Assembly: GCA_028712355.1 (NCBI GenBank)
Contig: JAQTQH010000007.1
Coordinates: 1 to 40,639 of the forward strand
Origin: Dehalococcoidales bacterium
Lineage (GTDB): Bacteria > Chloroflexota > Dehalococcoidia > Dehalococcoidales > RBG-16-60-22
Reading direction: 5' to 3'
DNA: 40,639 bases
Under the pieces are notes generated by a model. It saw only the letters and a list, made by a program, of their open reading frames with translations. It did not search any database and was not told where the DNA came from. How positions within the stretch are numbered: position 1 is the stretch's first letter; the number at the start of each line of letters is the position of its first letter. Of this stretch, positions 1 to 9,439 are shown in pieces. The position numbers and the translations under genes were made by a program.

Positions 1-1002
1 GTCCGGTGGTCTTTAACCATTTTATAGGGATGCAATACGTAGCTTCGTATCTGGTTGCCCCACCCCGCCTCTATCCTCTCTCCTTTCAGTTTAGCACGTT
101 CCTCCGCCCTTTTCGCCAGTTCCATCTCAAACAATCGCGACGTAAGTATTTTAAGAGCGATCTCCTTGTTCTGGTACTGGGAACGCTCCGTCTGCGAAGC
201 CACCACCAGACCGGTGGGCAGGTGAGTGACACGGACGGCGCTGGAGACTTTGTTAACATTCTGCCCGCCGGCGCCGCTGGAACGAAAGGTATCAATCTTT
301 AAATCGTTCGGGTTCAATTTGACATCGACATCAGCTTCCGCTTCCGGCATGACCTCGACGAGAGCAAACGAAGTATGGCGGGCATGATCGGCATCAAATG
401 GGGACAGACGTACCAGACGGTGTACACCGTGCTCCGATTTTAAATATCCGCAGGCGTATTCTCCGTTGACCGCAATCACCGCGCTTTTAATCCCCGCTTC
501 CTCCCCCGATGAGGTATCCAGAACCTCAGCCTTAAAACCCCGCCGTTCCGCCCAGCGCAGGTACATTCTCATCAACATCTCCGCCCAGTCCTGGGATTCC
601 GTGCCGCCGGCACCGGCGTGGATGGTCACAAGTGCATTGCGCGGGTCGTATTCACCGTTGAGCATGAGCTGGAACTCCATCTCATCCAACTTCCGGACGG
701 TCATTTCAATCTCGGCATGCACCTCTTCCTGTAAAGCCGGATCTTCTTCCGCCAGCCTGGTCAATTCCGCGATATCCGCCGCCTCTTTTTCCAGAGTGCG
801 CCATTTTTGCGCTGCCTTACGGAGCTCCGCAAGCTGGCGCATGACGTTTTTCGCCTGCGCCTGGTCCTGCCAGAAGTCCGCCGCCGCCGATTGCTTTTCT
901 AGCCGGGAGATTTCTGTTTCTTTTTTGGCTACCTCAAAGATGCTCCATGGCGCTGGAGATTCTGCTCTGTAAATCCTTTACTTTGTCACCGAATTCAGAC
1001 AT
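1..1002 (-). CDS. prfB: Peptide chain release factor 2 (RF2), C-terminus cut by the window edge; needs +1 programmed frameshift at an in-frame TGA (934-936)
   Basis: Reverse strand reads MSEFGDKVKDLQSRISSAMEHL-TGA, then in the +1 frame EVAKKETEISRLEKQSAAADFWQDQAQAKNVM...HAGAGGTESQDWAEMLMRMYLRW...RSSGAGGQNVNKVSSAVRVTHLPTG (GGQ motif). Missed by the ORF track because it is split. Confidence 0.95.
934..948 (-). promoter_or_regulatory. prfB programmed +1 frameshift site (GGAGCATCTTTGA)
   Basis: CTT TGA slippery stop preceded by SD-like GGAG; the same arrangement as the classical RF2 site. Confidence 0.9.
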
Positions 1003-1026
1003 TTTCCCTCACTGTTTTAAAACTTT

Positions 1027-1758
1027 TTATATCACGCTGGCAACCGATGTTGACGGCTTGAGATTGCCGCCCGCTGCCAGATGCGCGTAACGAACCGGTT
1101 CGGGCAGGCGGTAACCGCGGCAACACCGCAGTACCCACTGTACTGCCGATAGCTGGTTTATTTTATGTCCGGTAGAAATGTATACCGGCTTGACGCCATT
1201 ACGTGTCCGTAAAACCGCACCGATAACCTCCCCATTATCGCTGAGTTCCGTATAGCTGCCCACCGTGTTATCCGGTTCCTTACAATCACCGCAGAGGCGT
1301 GACTTGGCACAACCGATAGTTGGTACCTCCAGCCACAGTCCCAGATGAGCCGCGATGCCCAGGCGGCGGGGATGGGCGATGCCCTGCCCATCGACCAGCA
1401 ACAAATCGGGCGCATTTTCTAGTTGAGCGCAGGCTTCCAGAATCAGCGGCGCCTCCCGGAAGGACAGCAGTCCCGGAATATACGGCATTCCCGGCTTGCC
1501 CTGTACTATTCTTATCTCCACTGGCTCCAGGGCAGGATAATCCAGGACCACCACCGCGGCAGTCGCCGTACCCCGGAACCGGTCTACCGAGATGTCCACT
1601 CCGCCGATGAAGCGCGGATTGCTGACTTCACCGGTGCGGGAGACCCGCTGCGCCAATTCTTTCTGGAGATTCATCGCCTCCCGTACGCTGAACTGCCAGT
1701 CATGAATCAGGTTTATTTTCACAGTCTGATTATAGCTTCCCGTATCACGGGTTAGCAA
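1027..1758 (-). CDS. nfi: Endonuclease V (deoxyinosine 3' endonuclease)
   Basis: GGVDISVDRF, YIPGLLSFREAPLILEA, LLVDGQGIAHPRRLGIAAHLG motifs typical of EndoV. Confidence 0.93.
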   Translation of the reverse strand: MLTRDTGSYNQTVKINLIHDWQFSVREAMNLQKELAQRVSRTGEVSNPRFIGGVDISVDRFRGTATAAVVVLDYPALEPVEIRIVQGKPGMPYIPGLLSFREAPLILEACAQLENAPDLLLVDGQGIAHPRRLGIAAHLGLWLEVPTIGCAKSRLCGDCKEPDNTVGSYTELSDNGEVIGAVLRTRNGVKPVYISTGHKINQLSAVQWVLRCCRGYRLPEPVRYAHLAAGGNLKPSTSVASVI

Positions 1759-1812
1759 CTGATACAGGCATATGTTATACTTTAGCTAGAAATTTAAGAA
1801 AGGTCCAGCAGA

Positions 1813-2853
1813 ATGGCAAAGACCAGGGTTGGTATCATCAATGTTACCGGGTACGCCGGCGTAGAACTGGCGCGTCTCCTGGCGCAGCATCCGGAGGTAG
1901 AGTTAACCTCGGTTACCGGGCGCAGCGCCGCCGGGCAGAAGCTCAACACCTTTTTCCCGCACCTGACCGGCTTAAATCTGACTATCGAAAGTAAGCTCGG
2001 CGCAGTGGATTTCGCCTTCTCCGCCATGCCACACAAGGAGAGCGCTCCGGAGATAATCCCCCTCCTTGAAAATGGCATCAAAGTAGTCGATATCAGCGCC
2101 GACTTTCGGCTGCGTGATGCCGCCGCTTATCCGGAATGGTACCAGTTCACCCATCCGGCGCCGCAGCTTTTGAGAGAAGCGGTTTATGGACTGCCTGAAT
2201 TATATAGTAAGAAAATCGCTAAAGCGAGACTGATTGCCAATCCCGGCTGCTATCCCACCAGCGCTATCCTGGCGCTCGCACCGGCGGTAAAACAGGGACT
2301 CATCGAACCGGGCATCATCGTCGATAGCAAGTCCGGTATCTCCGGCGCAGGCCGGAGCCTCAGCCTTAAGGTTCATTTTTCGGAAGCCAACGAAGATACC
2401 ACCGCCTACTCTCTAGAAGGGCACCGCCACTTCCCCGAAATTTCCCAGGAACTAGCGCTGCTGAACCCGAAGCATCCGCCGTCCATCACCTTTGTCCCGC
2501 ACCTGCTGCCGATGACCCGCGGTATCCTGACGACGGCTTACGCCACGCTGGTACCGGGCAAAATCGCCGCCGGCAAGGACGGTGACAAGCAGCTGCGCGA
2601 CATCTACGCCGATTTTTACAAGCATGCCCCGTTTGTGAAGGTGGTCTCATTCTCACCACACACCAAGTACACGTGGGGCAACAATGACTGCTATATTTAC
2701 CCGACTATTGACCATCGCACGGGAAGGCTCGTCGTCATCAGCTGCATCGATAACCTGGTCAAAGGAGCGGCGGGACAGGCAATCCAGAACATGAACCTGA
2801 TGCTCGACCTGCCGGAAACCACCGGGTTGCAGGCGCTGGCAATCTTCCCTTAA
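1813..2853 (+). CDS. argC: N-acetyl-gamma-glutamyl-phosphate reductase
   Basis: VGIINVTGYAGVELARLLAQHPEVEL; NPGCYPTSAILALAP active-site motif; SGISGAGR; full length (346 aa). Confidence 0.95.
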   Translation: MAKTRVGIINVTGYAGVELARLLAQHPEVELTSVTGRSAAGQKLNTFFPHLTGLNLTIESKLGAVDFAFSAMPHKESAPEIIPLLENGIKVVDISADFRLRDAAAYPEWYQFTHPAPQLLREAVYGLPELYSKKIAKARLIANPGCYPTSAILALAPAVKQGLIEPGIIVDSKSGISGAGRSLSLKVHFSEANEDTTAYSLEGHRHFPEISQELALLNPKHPPSITFVPHLLPMTRGILTTAYATLVPGKIAAGKDGDKQLRDIYADFYKHAPFVKVVSFSPHTKYTWGNNDCYIYPTIDHRTGRLVVISCIDNLVKGAAGQAIQNMNLMLDLPETTGLQALAIFP

Positions 2854-2862
2854 AGGAGATAT

Positions 2863-3192
2863 ATGGCTGATTATACCCACCTGCCGCTTAATGAGCAGAT
2901 TGATGCACTGTCAGGATATTACGTTCCTATTAAGGAAACACGCCTGGAATATAACGGACGTGAAGTCGTTTACATGGTCGGGCAGGCGGTCGTCGAGGCG
3001 TCCTGTTGCGGCTTCCAGAACCGCGCTTATGTACTGGTGCCCGGCTATATCGTCAAGTGGCAGAGCAAGACCAATGAAAAGGGACTGCCGGTATCAGAAG
3101 TCCAGCCGATAACCGATAAAGACACCCAGGATGCCATCCAGAAGATTATCCGGCAAACCGAGCAGGTCGACCAGGTAGATTTCTGGCACTAA
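2863..3192 (+). CDS. Conserved hypothetical protein, 109 aa
   Basis: Intact ORF preceded by AAAGGAG, co-directional with argC; no recognised family. Confidence 0.75.
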   Translation: MADYTHLPLNEQIDALSGYYVPIKETRLEYNGREVVYMVGQAVVEASCCGFQNRAYVLVPGYIVKWQSKTNEKGLPVSEVQPITDKDTQDAIQKIIRQTEQVDQVDFWH

Positions 3193-3245
3193 CCAGCCTC
3201 CCTGTCGTTTGTCTCCACCATATTTCTCTGCTATGCTGTTAAGCG

Positions 3246-4526
3246 ATGGCAACAGACATTCCCGGACACAATTTTCGCCGCATTGATTACGTTAAAGTAA
3301 CCATCCTGGGGCTGGCGCTGTCTGCGCTGTGGGGCAGCCTGCACAGTATTGTTCTTCCCATGCGGCTCCTCGATTTCGTTTCCGCTACGCAAAAGAACAC
3401 CTATCTCGGCTTTCTCACCCTGACCGGCTTGCTGCTGGCGATGCTCGTACAGCCTGTCTCCGGCGCCATTAGCGACCGTGCCAGCTCCCGCATGGGACGG
3501 CGACGCCCCTTTATCCTGTTCGGAATTATCATTACGGTTGCTCTGCTCCCCGGCATCAGCCTGGCCGATAGCTATGCCGTTCTGTTCGCCGTCTATTGCC
3601 TGATGCAAATCAGCGCCAATACCGCGCAGGGGCCTTACCAGGCGCTCATCCCAGACCTCGTCCCCAAGGAGAAACACGGCGTCGCTTCCGGGGTCAAGGG
3701 ATTATTTGAAATACTGGGCGGTTTCGGTCTGGTCTATTTAATAGTCTATTTTGCGGACCGCTATCTCAGCACAAGAAACGGGCTCAGTTTGTTGCCGGTT
3801 TCCGTGGTACTGGCGGTACTGTTGCTGGTAACCCTCCTCATTGTCATTTATACGGTAAGCGAGCAACCGCTACCAACAAGACACTCCGTACCTTTGTTCG
3901 CTACCTGGCGACAGAGCCGCGGTTTGAAATTACGGCAAAATGCCCCTTTCCTGTATTTTCTGGTCTCGCGGCTGCTTTTTATCATGGCGTTGACCACTAT
4001 GCAATCATTTGCGCTCTATTATTTACAGGATGTGATACAAGTAGCCGATACCGCCTCGGCGACCGCCGGGCTGCTGGCGCTGGTCGGTGCCGGAATGGTG
4101 GGCGCGGTCTATCCTGCAGGGCATCTTTCGGACCGGTTAGGACGAAAGCTGATGCTGGTCGTTTCGGGCAGTGTCGGAGCCTCTGGAATCCTTATCCTGC
4201 TCATTACCACCAACTACAGTTACGTCCTCATTGGTGGGGCTCTCATCGGCATCTCCGGTGGGATTTTCCTGAGTTCAAGCTGGGCACTGGCTATCGACCT
4301 GTTGCCTCGTAACGAAGAGGCAGCTTACCTCGGTCTGACTAACCTGGCGACGGCGGGCGGTGCCGCCATGGCGCGGCTCATCGGGCCAATCATCGACTTA
4401 TTCAATACCCGCAGCTGGGGTCTTGGGTACCAGATTATGCTCGGCAGCTGCTTGGCTTATTTCATTATCGGCGTGTTGCTGATACTAAAAATCAAAACAG
4501 TCCGCCGGCTAGAAGTGGAATCGTAG
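3246..4526 (+). CDS. MFS transporter
   Basis: About 12 hydrophobic segments; SDRASSRMGRRRPF loop 2-3 motif and GHLSDRLGRK second-half motif. Confidence 0.9.
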   Translation: MATDIPGHNFRRIDYVKVTILGLALSALWGSLHSIVLPMRLLDFVSATQKNTYLGFLTLTGLLLAMLVQPVSGAISDRASSRMGRRRPFILFGIIITVALLPGISLADSYAVLFAVYCLMQISANTAQGPYQALIPDLVPKEKHGVASGVKGLFEILGGFGLVYLIVYFADRYLSTRNGLSLLPVSVVLAVLLLVTLLIVIYTVSEQPLPTRHSVPLFATWRQSRGLKLRQNAPFLYFLVSRLLFIMALTTMQSFALYYLQDVIQVADTASATAGLLALVGAGMVGAVYPAGHLSDRLGRKLMLVVSGSVGASGILILLITTNYSYVLIGGALIGISGGIFLSSSWALAIDLLPRNEEAAYLGLTNLATAGGAAMARLIGPIIDLFNTRSWGLGYQIMLGSCLAYFIIGVLLILKIKTVRRLEVES

Positions 4527-5088
4527 CCTTCCAGCCCAGGGCTACGGCTATCACGACGCCGGTATAAAGTATCGTCCGTGCCAGCCAGCAGATTAGCACG
4601 AATTTCCACAGGGGGTAGCGCAAAACACCAGCAGCAATTCCGATAAGATCGAAAAACAGCGGCAGCAACGCACCAAGAAATACCGCCATTGTCCCCCACC
4701 GCCGCACCCAGCCTTCCAGTTTTTCGTAGTGTTTTTTCTGGCTCTGCACGATGCTGCGCCCGCTGTAACCCGCGGTGTAGCCCACCATTTCCCCGACGGC
4801 AGCACCCGCCCCACCCGCAACGCCTACCAGAACCGGTCCCATAATTCCGGTAACCGGGTAAAAGACCACGCCGAGTCCGGAAAGCACCGGCAGCACAATG
4901 CCCGGCATAAGTACCGTGGCATTACCAATCAGACTGACCAGGAACGCTCCCAGATAGCGGTATTCCTTGAGCGCCGCCACTCTATCCGGATTTTTGCCAT
5001 AATAGAACAACACGATGCTGATGGCAACTACCAGAATCAGTATACCTAAAGCAACGATTCTTTTCTGGTTTTTCGCGCTCTGTTCCAC
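4492..5088 (-). CDS. Integral membrane protein, VTT/DedA-like small family
   Basis: 198 aa hydrophobic protein, FLVSLIGNATVLMPG...GAAVGEMVGYTAGYSGR; 3' end overlaps the convergent MFS gene by 35 bp. Confidence 0.75.
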   Translation of the reverse strand: MEQSAKNQKRIVALGILILVVAISIVLFYYGKNPDRVAALKEYRYLGAFLVSLIGNATVLMPGIVLPVLSGLGVVFYPVTGIMGPVLVGVAGGAGAAVGEMVGYTAGYSGRSIVQSQKKHYEKLEGWVRRWGTMAVFLGALLPLFFDLIGIAAGVLRYPLWKFVLICWLARTILYTGVVIAVALGWKATIPLLAGGLF

Positions 5089-5125
5089 AGTCGTCTTTCT
5101 TTTACGGGAAATGTTTCCGGCATTC

Positions 5126-5155
5126 TTGCCCGTTGGAACGCCACTCTGCTATACT
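5126..5155 (+). promoter_or_regulatory. Putative sigma70-type promoter for tRNA-Glu
   Basis: TTGCCC - 18 bp - TATACT ending 10 bp before the tRNA 5' end. Confidence 0.55.
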
Positions 5156-5165
5156 AAAACGGTAT

Positions 5166-5241
5166 GCCCCCATCGTCTAGCGGCCTAGGACACGGCCCTT
5201 TCAAGGCCGGTACATGGATTCGAATTCCATTGGGGGCACCA
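5166..5241 (+). tRNA. tRNA-Glu (TTC), CCA encoded
   Basis: GCCCCCA...TGGGGGC acceptor stem, CTTTCAA anticodon loop, TTCGAAT T-loop, 3' ACCA. Confidence 0.95.
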
Positions 5242-5276
5242 AATCTCAAAGCTAATTCTACCATAGACTCATCGCC

Positions 5277-6305
5277 GTGAAAAACCATAATGTTTTCCAT
5301 ATTATCAGTGAAATTAGCGAGGTACTCTCCCTCTCTAACGACCCCCAGCAACTGACCCAGACAGCCCTGGATACCATCAAGGAAGTCCTCAACATCGAAT
5401 GCTGCTGGATTCAACTTGGTAACACAGAGAATGCCCGCCTTCCCATCATCGGTTTCCGCGGCTTCACGCCCCGAATGGAGGAGGAAATCAAGCTGGGTGG
5501 TCTGGAGCACGACCTGATTAAACTCGTTGCCGGTCTGGGACATAAAATCATAATACCGGATTTGAGCCGGGATGAAGCATACGAGTTATCCGCCTTCCGC
5601 GAGGTGGGACTCAGTTCTCTGGCAGCGGTGCCCATCCGTACTTATAGGATTCACGGCGTCCTGGGTGTAGCTTCACGGGTAAAATTGCGCTTAAACCAGG
5701 AATTCGCCGAGCTGCTGACGGCGATTGCCGGCGTCATCGGCATGGCGCTTAACAAGGCTATTCCCGCTTGGCAAAATGATACCACGCTGAGAAAACAGAC
5801 CACCCCGGACGTGACCTTGACCGCCGCTGCTCCTGCCATGGGACAGGCGACAGTAAAGCCGGCAATCCCAGCCGGAACAGATTGTGAAACTACCGCTGGC
5901 AACATCCCGTCAAATGCAGAAAATACCCTCTATTCACTGACCGGATTTACCACCGCCAAAATTGAACCGCCATCCGTCCTTGATACCCCAATCATTCCGC
6001 AGACAGAGAAGTCCGCCGGGGTGCTGACCGAGTTCGCCCGCATCTGGAGTTCTCTGCCGCAGCAGGAAACGGCTATTCTTCAAGATGCCACCAGCCGGGA
6101 AGTAAGTCGCAAAAGCCAGGATCTGTCACCATCGGCTCAATGGACATCTAATAGCCTACCGTCAGCCACGGAGCATGACACGGAGGCAATACCGCAAACA
6201 GAAATCGCTCCGAGTCAGTCTAAGTCAAAGAAAACGGATGATCCTTTCACCGAACACAACCGCCGGGTCCGCTTTTTCCGGAAGCAGCATACGACCGTTC
6301 AATGA
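5277..6305 (+). CDS. GAF-domain protein with long low-complexity C-terminal tail
   Basis: LTQTALDTIKEVLNIECCWIQLG...LSSLAAVPIRTYRIHGVLGVASR GAF-like; Pro/Thr/Ala/Gln-rich tail after about residue 165. Confidence 0.7.
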   Translation: MKNHNVFHIISEISEVLSLSNDPQQLTQTALDTIKEVLNIECCWIQLGNTENARLPIIGFRGFTPRMEEEIKLGGLEHDLIKLVAGLGHKIIIPDLSRDEAYELSAFREVGLSSLAAVPIRTYRIHGVLGVASRVKLRLNQEFAELLTAIAGVIGMALNKAIPAWQNDTTLRKQTTPDVTLTAAAPAMGQATVKPAIPAGTDCETTAGNIPSNAENTLYSLTGFTTAKIEPPSVLDTPIIPQTEKSAGVLTEFARIWSSLPQQETAILQDATSREVSRKSQDLSPSAQWTSNSLPSATEHDTEAIPQTEIAPSQSKSKKTDDPFTEHNRRVRFFRKQHTTVQ

Positions 6306-6323
6306 TAAATCCTAATAAAAACG

Positions 6324-6356
6324 AGAAGAGGCTCAGCGACCCTCTGAGCCTCTTCT
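6324..6356 (-). terminator. Rho-independent terminator for the minus-strand unit 7366-6478
   Basis: 13-bp perfect stem AGAAGAGGCTCAG/CTGAGCCTCTTCT, followed on the minus strand by CGTTTTTATT. Confidence 0.8.
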
Positions 6357-6477
6357 GGACAGTTACCAAGCTGGGGAACAGCTTGTTTTCACTTACACTG
6401 ATAGCTTAGCAGTCGGCAGGTAAACAAAGCATAAACATTGCGGCGGCGGGTGTAAATAACCCATAATAACTTCAGTT

Positions 6478-6882
6478 CTAGCTCCCGGCACCCTTCAGCT
6501 TCATGTGTTCTTTAAGCATGCAACGGTCCATGACCATCTTGAGCCCGGCTTTACGGGCGTAATCGGCAGCTTCTTCGTTGATGATACCTTCCTGCAGCCA
6601 CACCGCTTTTGCCCCGATTTTAACGGCATCCTCGACGACGGGTAGAACGTCTTCCGGTTTGCGAAAGATATCTACTATATCCACCTGTTCCGGTATCGCG
6701 TTTAAATCGGGGTAGCTGGTCTCGCCCAGGACTGATTTTTCCACGGGATTAACGGGGATTATACGATAACCATTTGCTTTCAGGTAACCACCGACACGGT
6801 TGCTGGCTCTTTCCGTATTTGATGAAAGCCCCACGATAGCGACGATTTTACCACTCTTGAGAATTTCTTCTTCAACACTCAT
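6478..6882 (-). CDS. CoA-binding (Rossmann) domain protein, YccU family
   Basis: IVGLSSNTERASNRVGGYLKANGYRIIPVNP ... VWLQEGI motif. Confidence 0.9.
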   Translation of the reverse strand: MSVEEEILKSGKIVAIVGLSSNTERASNRVGGYLKANGYRIIPVNPVEKSVLGETSYPDLNAIPEQVDIVDIFRKPEDVLPVVEDAVKIGAKAVWLQEGIINEEAADYARKAGLKMVMDRCMLKEHMKLKGAGS

Positions 6883-6892
6883 CGGGTACTCT

Positions 6893-7366
6893 TTAAAATC
6901 TCTTTTTCAACTTCCGGTAAGTCTCTGCCAGCGCCTCCGGGATAATTTTAGTATCCGAAATTACCGGCATGGCATTCGCATCGCCCTGCCAGCGCGGCAC
7001 AATATGCGTATGAAAGTGGTCCGCCACGCCTGCCCCGGCTACGTGACCCAGGTTGGCGCCGATATTAAACCCGCCCGGCTTGAACTCTGCACGCAGCACG
7101 GCAATCGCCTGGCTGACGATTTCAAAATGCTCCTGTCGCTCTTTTTTCGTCATTTTATCCGGAGCAGCGACATGCCGATACGGGGTAACCAGCATATGCC
7201 CTGGATTGTAGGGGAAGCTATTCAGGATAATATAGTTTTTCTCACCGCGATATAAAATATAGTTCGTTTCATCGTCATTTTCCAGTGGTTTATCACACAG
7301 GAAGCACCCTTGGGGCTTTTCCATCTGAATGTACTGGATACGCCACGGCGCCCAGATGTATTCCAT
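6893..7366 (-). CDS. HIT family hydrolase
   Basis: WAPWRIQYI...CFLC; HFHTHIVPRW HIT motif. Confidence 0.92.
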   Translation of the reverse strand: MEYIWAPWRIQYIQMEKPQGCFLCDKPLENDDETNYILYRGEKNYIILNSFPYNPGHMLVTPYRHVAAPDKMTKKERQEHFEIVSQAIAVLRAEFKPGGFNIGANLGHVAGAGVADHFHTHIVPRWQGDANAMPVISDTKIIPEALAETYRKLKKRF

Positions 7367-7431
7367 CTCGCTCTCCTTTTACCCCTTTATCATCATTTTA
7401 ACGGGATACTCTGGCATGGGTCAATCGGCAA

Positions 7432-8598
7432 TCAGATGACGCCATCGTTACTCAGCCGGGCGATCTCCGTATCGCTGATGCCGAGTAATTCACCATAAAC
7501 ATAGTGATTATCCTGGTTTGCCGATGGCGCCGCCCGGTACCGGCTAACCTCAGAGCGTGACATCTTGATTGGCGAGGCATCAAAAGTGCTGTTATCCATA
7601 TTAGTGAAAAAACCACGCGCTCTGAGCTGGAAATTATGCGCTAAGTCTTTAGCATCCTGCACTACGCCCGCCGCTATTCCATGACTTTGCAAGAACGCCA
7701 TCACTTCTTCGGCGGTTAGGGTCACCGTCCAGTCAGTTATCATTTTGTCCAGTTCATCGGTATTTTGACGCCTGCCCTCCGGCGTGGCGAATTTATTGTC
7801 TTCCGCCCATGATGGATTACCGAGCGCATTTTTAAAGTGCTGCCATTCCTCGTCAGTGAAGACCGCGATAGCGACCCATCGGTCGTCGCCTCTACACCGG
7901 TAAACATTATGTGGTGCAGCTTCTCCTGAACGGTTATCTAGCGGCTTTGTTTTTTTAGCGTGCGCCGTATCGTCCAGTATTGTCTCACCGATGAGGCTGA
8001 TCATCGTTTCAGTTTCAGAAAGGTCAATAAACTGTCCTTCACCGGTTCGCCGTCGATGCTCCAATGCCGAAAGCAGCGCCAGCGCTCCGTAAAGCCCGGC
8101 AACATGGTCGGCATAAGAGAAGCCCAAGCCTGAAGATGATTGTCCCTGGAAGCCGGTCAGTCCGGTAATTCCGGAAAAAGCCTGTACGGTGGGACCGAAA
8201 CCGATGTAGTTTCGTAATGGTCCGGTGCTGCCCATCAGGGACATGCTGAGCATGATAATATCCGGCTTGATTTCCTGAAGATTAGCGTAGCCCAGTCCCC
8301 AGTTTACCATCACGCGAGGAGAAAAGTTTTCGCAGACCGCGTCACAGATGGCAACCAGCCGCTTCGCCAGAGCCAGTCCTTCCGGCTTGTCCAGGTTAAG
8401 TGTAATGCTACGCTTGTTGCGGTTCCAGGTATTGTAATAGCCCTGCGCAAAAGCACCTACTGCAGGAGGTAAACCGGGCGGCTGGATTTTGATAATCTCC
8501 GCGCCGAAGTCCGCCAGGATACGCGTGGCATAGGGTCCCGCCAGCACGCGTGTGAAGTCCAGGATGCGGATATGGTTCAGTACCTGCTTACCGGTCAT
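7432..8598 (-). CDS. CaiB/BaiF family (class III) CoA-transferase
   Basis: RILDFTRVLAGPYATRILADFGAEIIKIQPP; GFSYADHVAGLYGALALLSALEHRRRTGEGQFIDLS. Confidence 0.93.
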   Translation of the reverse strand: MTGKQVLNHIRILDFTRVLAGPYATRILADFGAEIIKIQPPGLPPAVGAFAQGYYNTWNRNKRSITLNLDKPEGLALAKRLVAICDAVCENFSPRVMVNWGLGYANLQEIKPDIIMLSMSLMGSTGPLRNYIGFGPTVQAFSGITGLTGFQGQSSSGLGFSYADHVAGLYGALALLSALEHRRRTGEGQFIDLSETETMISLIGETILDDTAHAKKTKPLDNRSGEAAPHNVYRCRGDDRWVAIAVFTDEEWQHFKNALGNPSWAEDNKFATPEGRRQNTDELDKMITDWTVTLTAEEVMAFLQSHGIAAGVVQDAKDLAHNFQLRARGFFTNMDNSTFDASPIKMSRSEVSRYRAAPSANQDNHYVYGELLGISDTEIARLSNDGVI

Positions 8599-9170
8599 TT
8601 CGTGCGGAGGCTCTGCCCGATGCGAAAGGCATCGCCCAGAGATTTACCCAGCGCCCGGTAATGTTCGTCAGGGCGCCCGATGTAAGCGAACGGTTTTATT
8701 TTATCCAGGTCCGGTTCGCCGTTGGTGAGGCAGTTTTCAGAAACATGGGTTTCGATGATTCTGCCTATAACAAGGTCATGACTGCCCAGGTCCAGGATAT
8801 TCTCAACCCGGCATTCCAGATTCACCGGACATTGCTCGATGAGCGGCGCATCCGTCAGTTTGCCGTAGAAGATGTTGAACTTGCAGACTGCCACTTTATC
8901 GATATTACTGCCGGATGCTGAGCCGCAATAATCCGTTTCTTTAACCAAATCAGCCGACGGTACATTGACGGAAAAAGTCCGGTTCTTTTTAATACCGCTA
9001 TTAGTGTAACGCGCGTGCCTGATAGCGACGGTAATCATCGGTGGTTCGGCATTGGCGATACCCCCCCAGGCGACGGTCATGAAATTGGGTTTGCCACCTA
9101 CCATCGCGCCGATTAACCACGCCGGCATCGGGTAGACCATTGTGCTGGGTCCCATTAATACTTTGCCCAT
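8595..9170 (-). CDS. Flavin reductase-like domain protein (start moved to 9170)
   Basis: MGPSTMVYPMPAWLIGAMVGGKPNFMTVAWGGIANAEPPMITVAIR; AGGAGGAGAAACGG upstream of ATG at 9170. The ORF-track start at 9296 adds an implausible leader. Confidence 0.88.
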   Translation of the reverse strand: MGKVLMGPSTMVYPMPAWLIGAMVGGKPNFMTVAWGGIANAEPPMITVAIRHARYTNSGIKKNRTFSVNVPSADLVKETDYCGSASGSNIDKVAVCKFNIFYGKLTDAPLIEQCPVNLECRVENILDLGSHDLVIGRIIETHVSENCLTNGEPDLDKIKPFAYIGRPDEHYRALGKSLGDAFRIGQSLRTK

Positions 9171-9295
9171 ATTCCGTTTCTCCTCCTTATTTGAGATTTT
9201 TAATAAATAATACCACAAACCAAAGCAGATTTGGCTTTGCGTTAAAGCATATGATAGAATAGAGTGTATTTTACAGATAACAAAGGAAAATTCCA

Positions 9296-9430
9296 ATGGC
9301 CGAAAAGACCGCGCAAAAGACTGTTGACCTGAAGACCTTTATTGAAAACGTCAACAAGAAACCGGAAGAGCACAAAGGAAATAAAGTCCGCTTTAACTGG
9401 TGCAAGCGGAAGCGCCCCAACAAGATTTAA
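9296..9430 (+). CDS. Small basic protein, 44 aa (MAEKTAQKTVDLKTFIENVNKKPEEHKGNKVRFNWCKRKRPNKI)
   Basis: Below the track's length cutoff; AAAGGAA SD-like sequence 7-8 nt upstream, TAGAAT -10-like box upstream, occupies an otherwise empty divergent gap. Confidence 0.55.
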   Translation: MAEKTAQKTVDLKTFIENVNKKPEEHKGNKVRFNWCKRKRPNKI

Positions 9431-9439
9431 CACGGCTTT

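Noticed and set aside
466-972. + strand 168-aa ORF
   Set aside because: Antisense to prfB, which is clearly coding on the minus strand; Ser/Ala-rich spurious composition.
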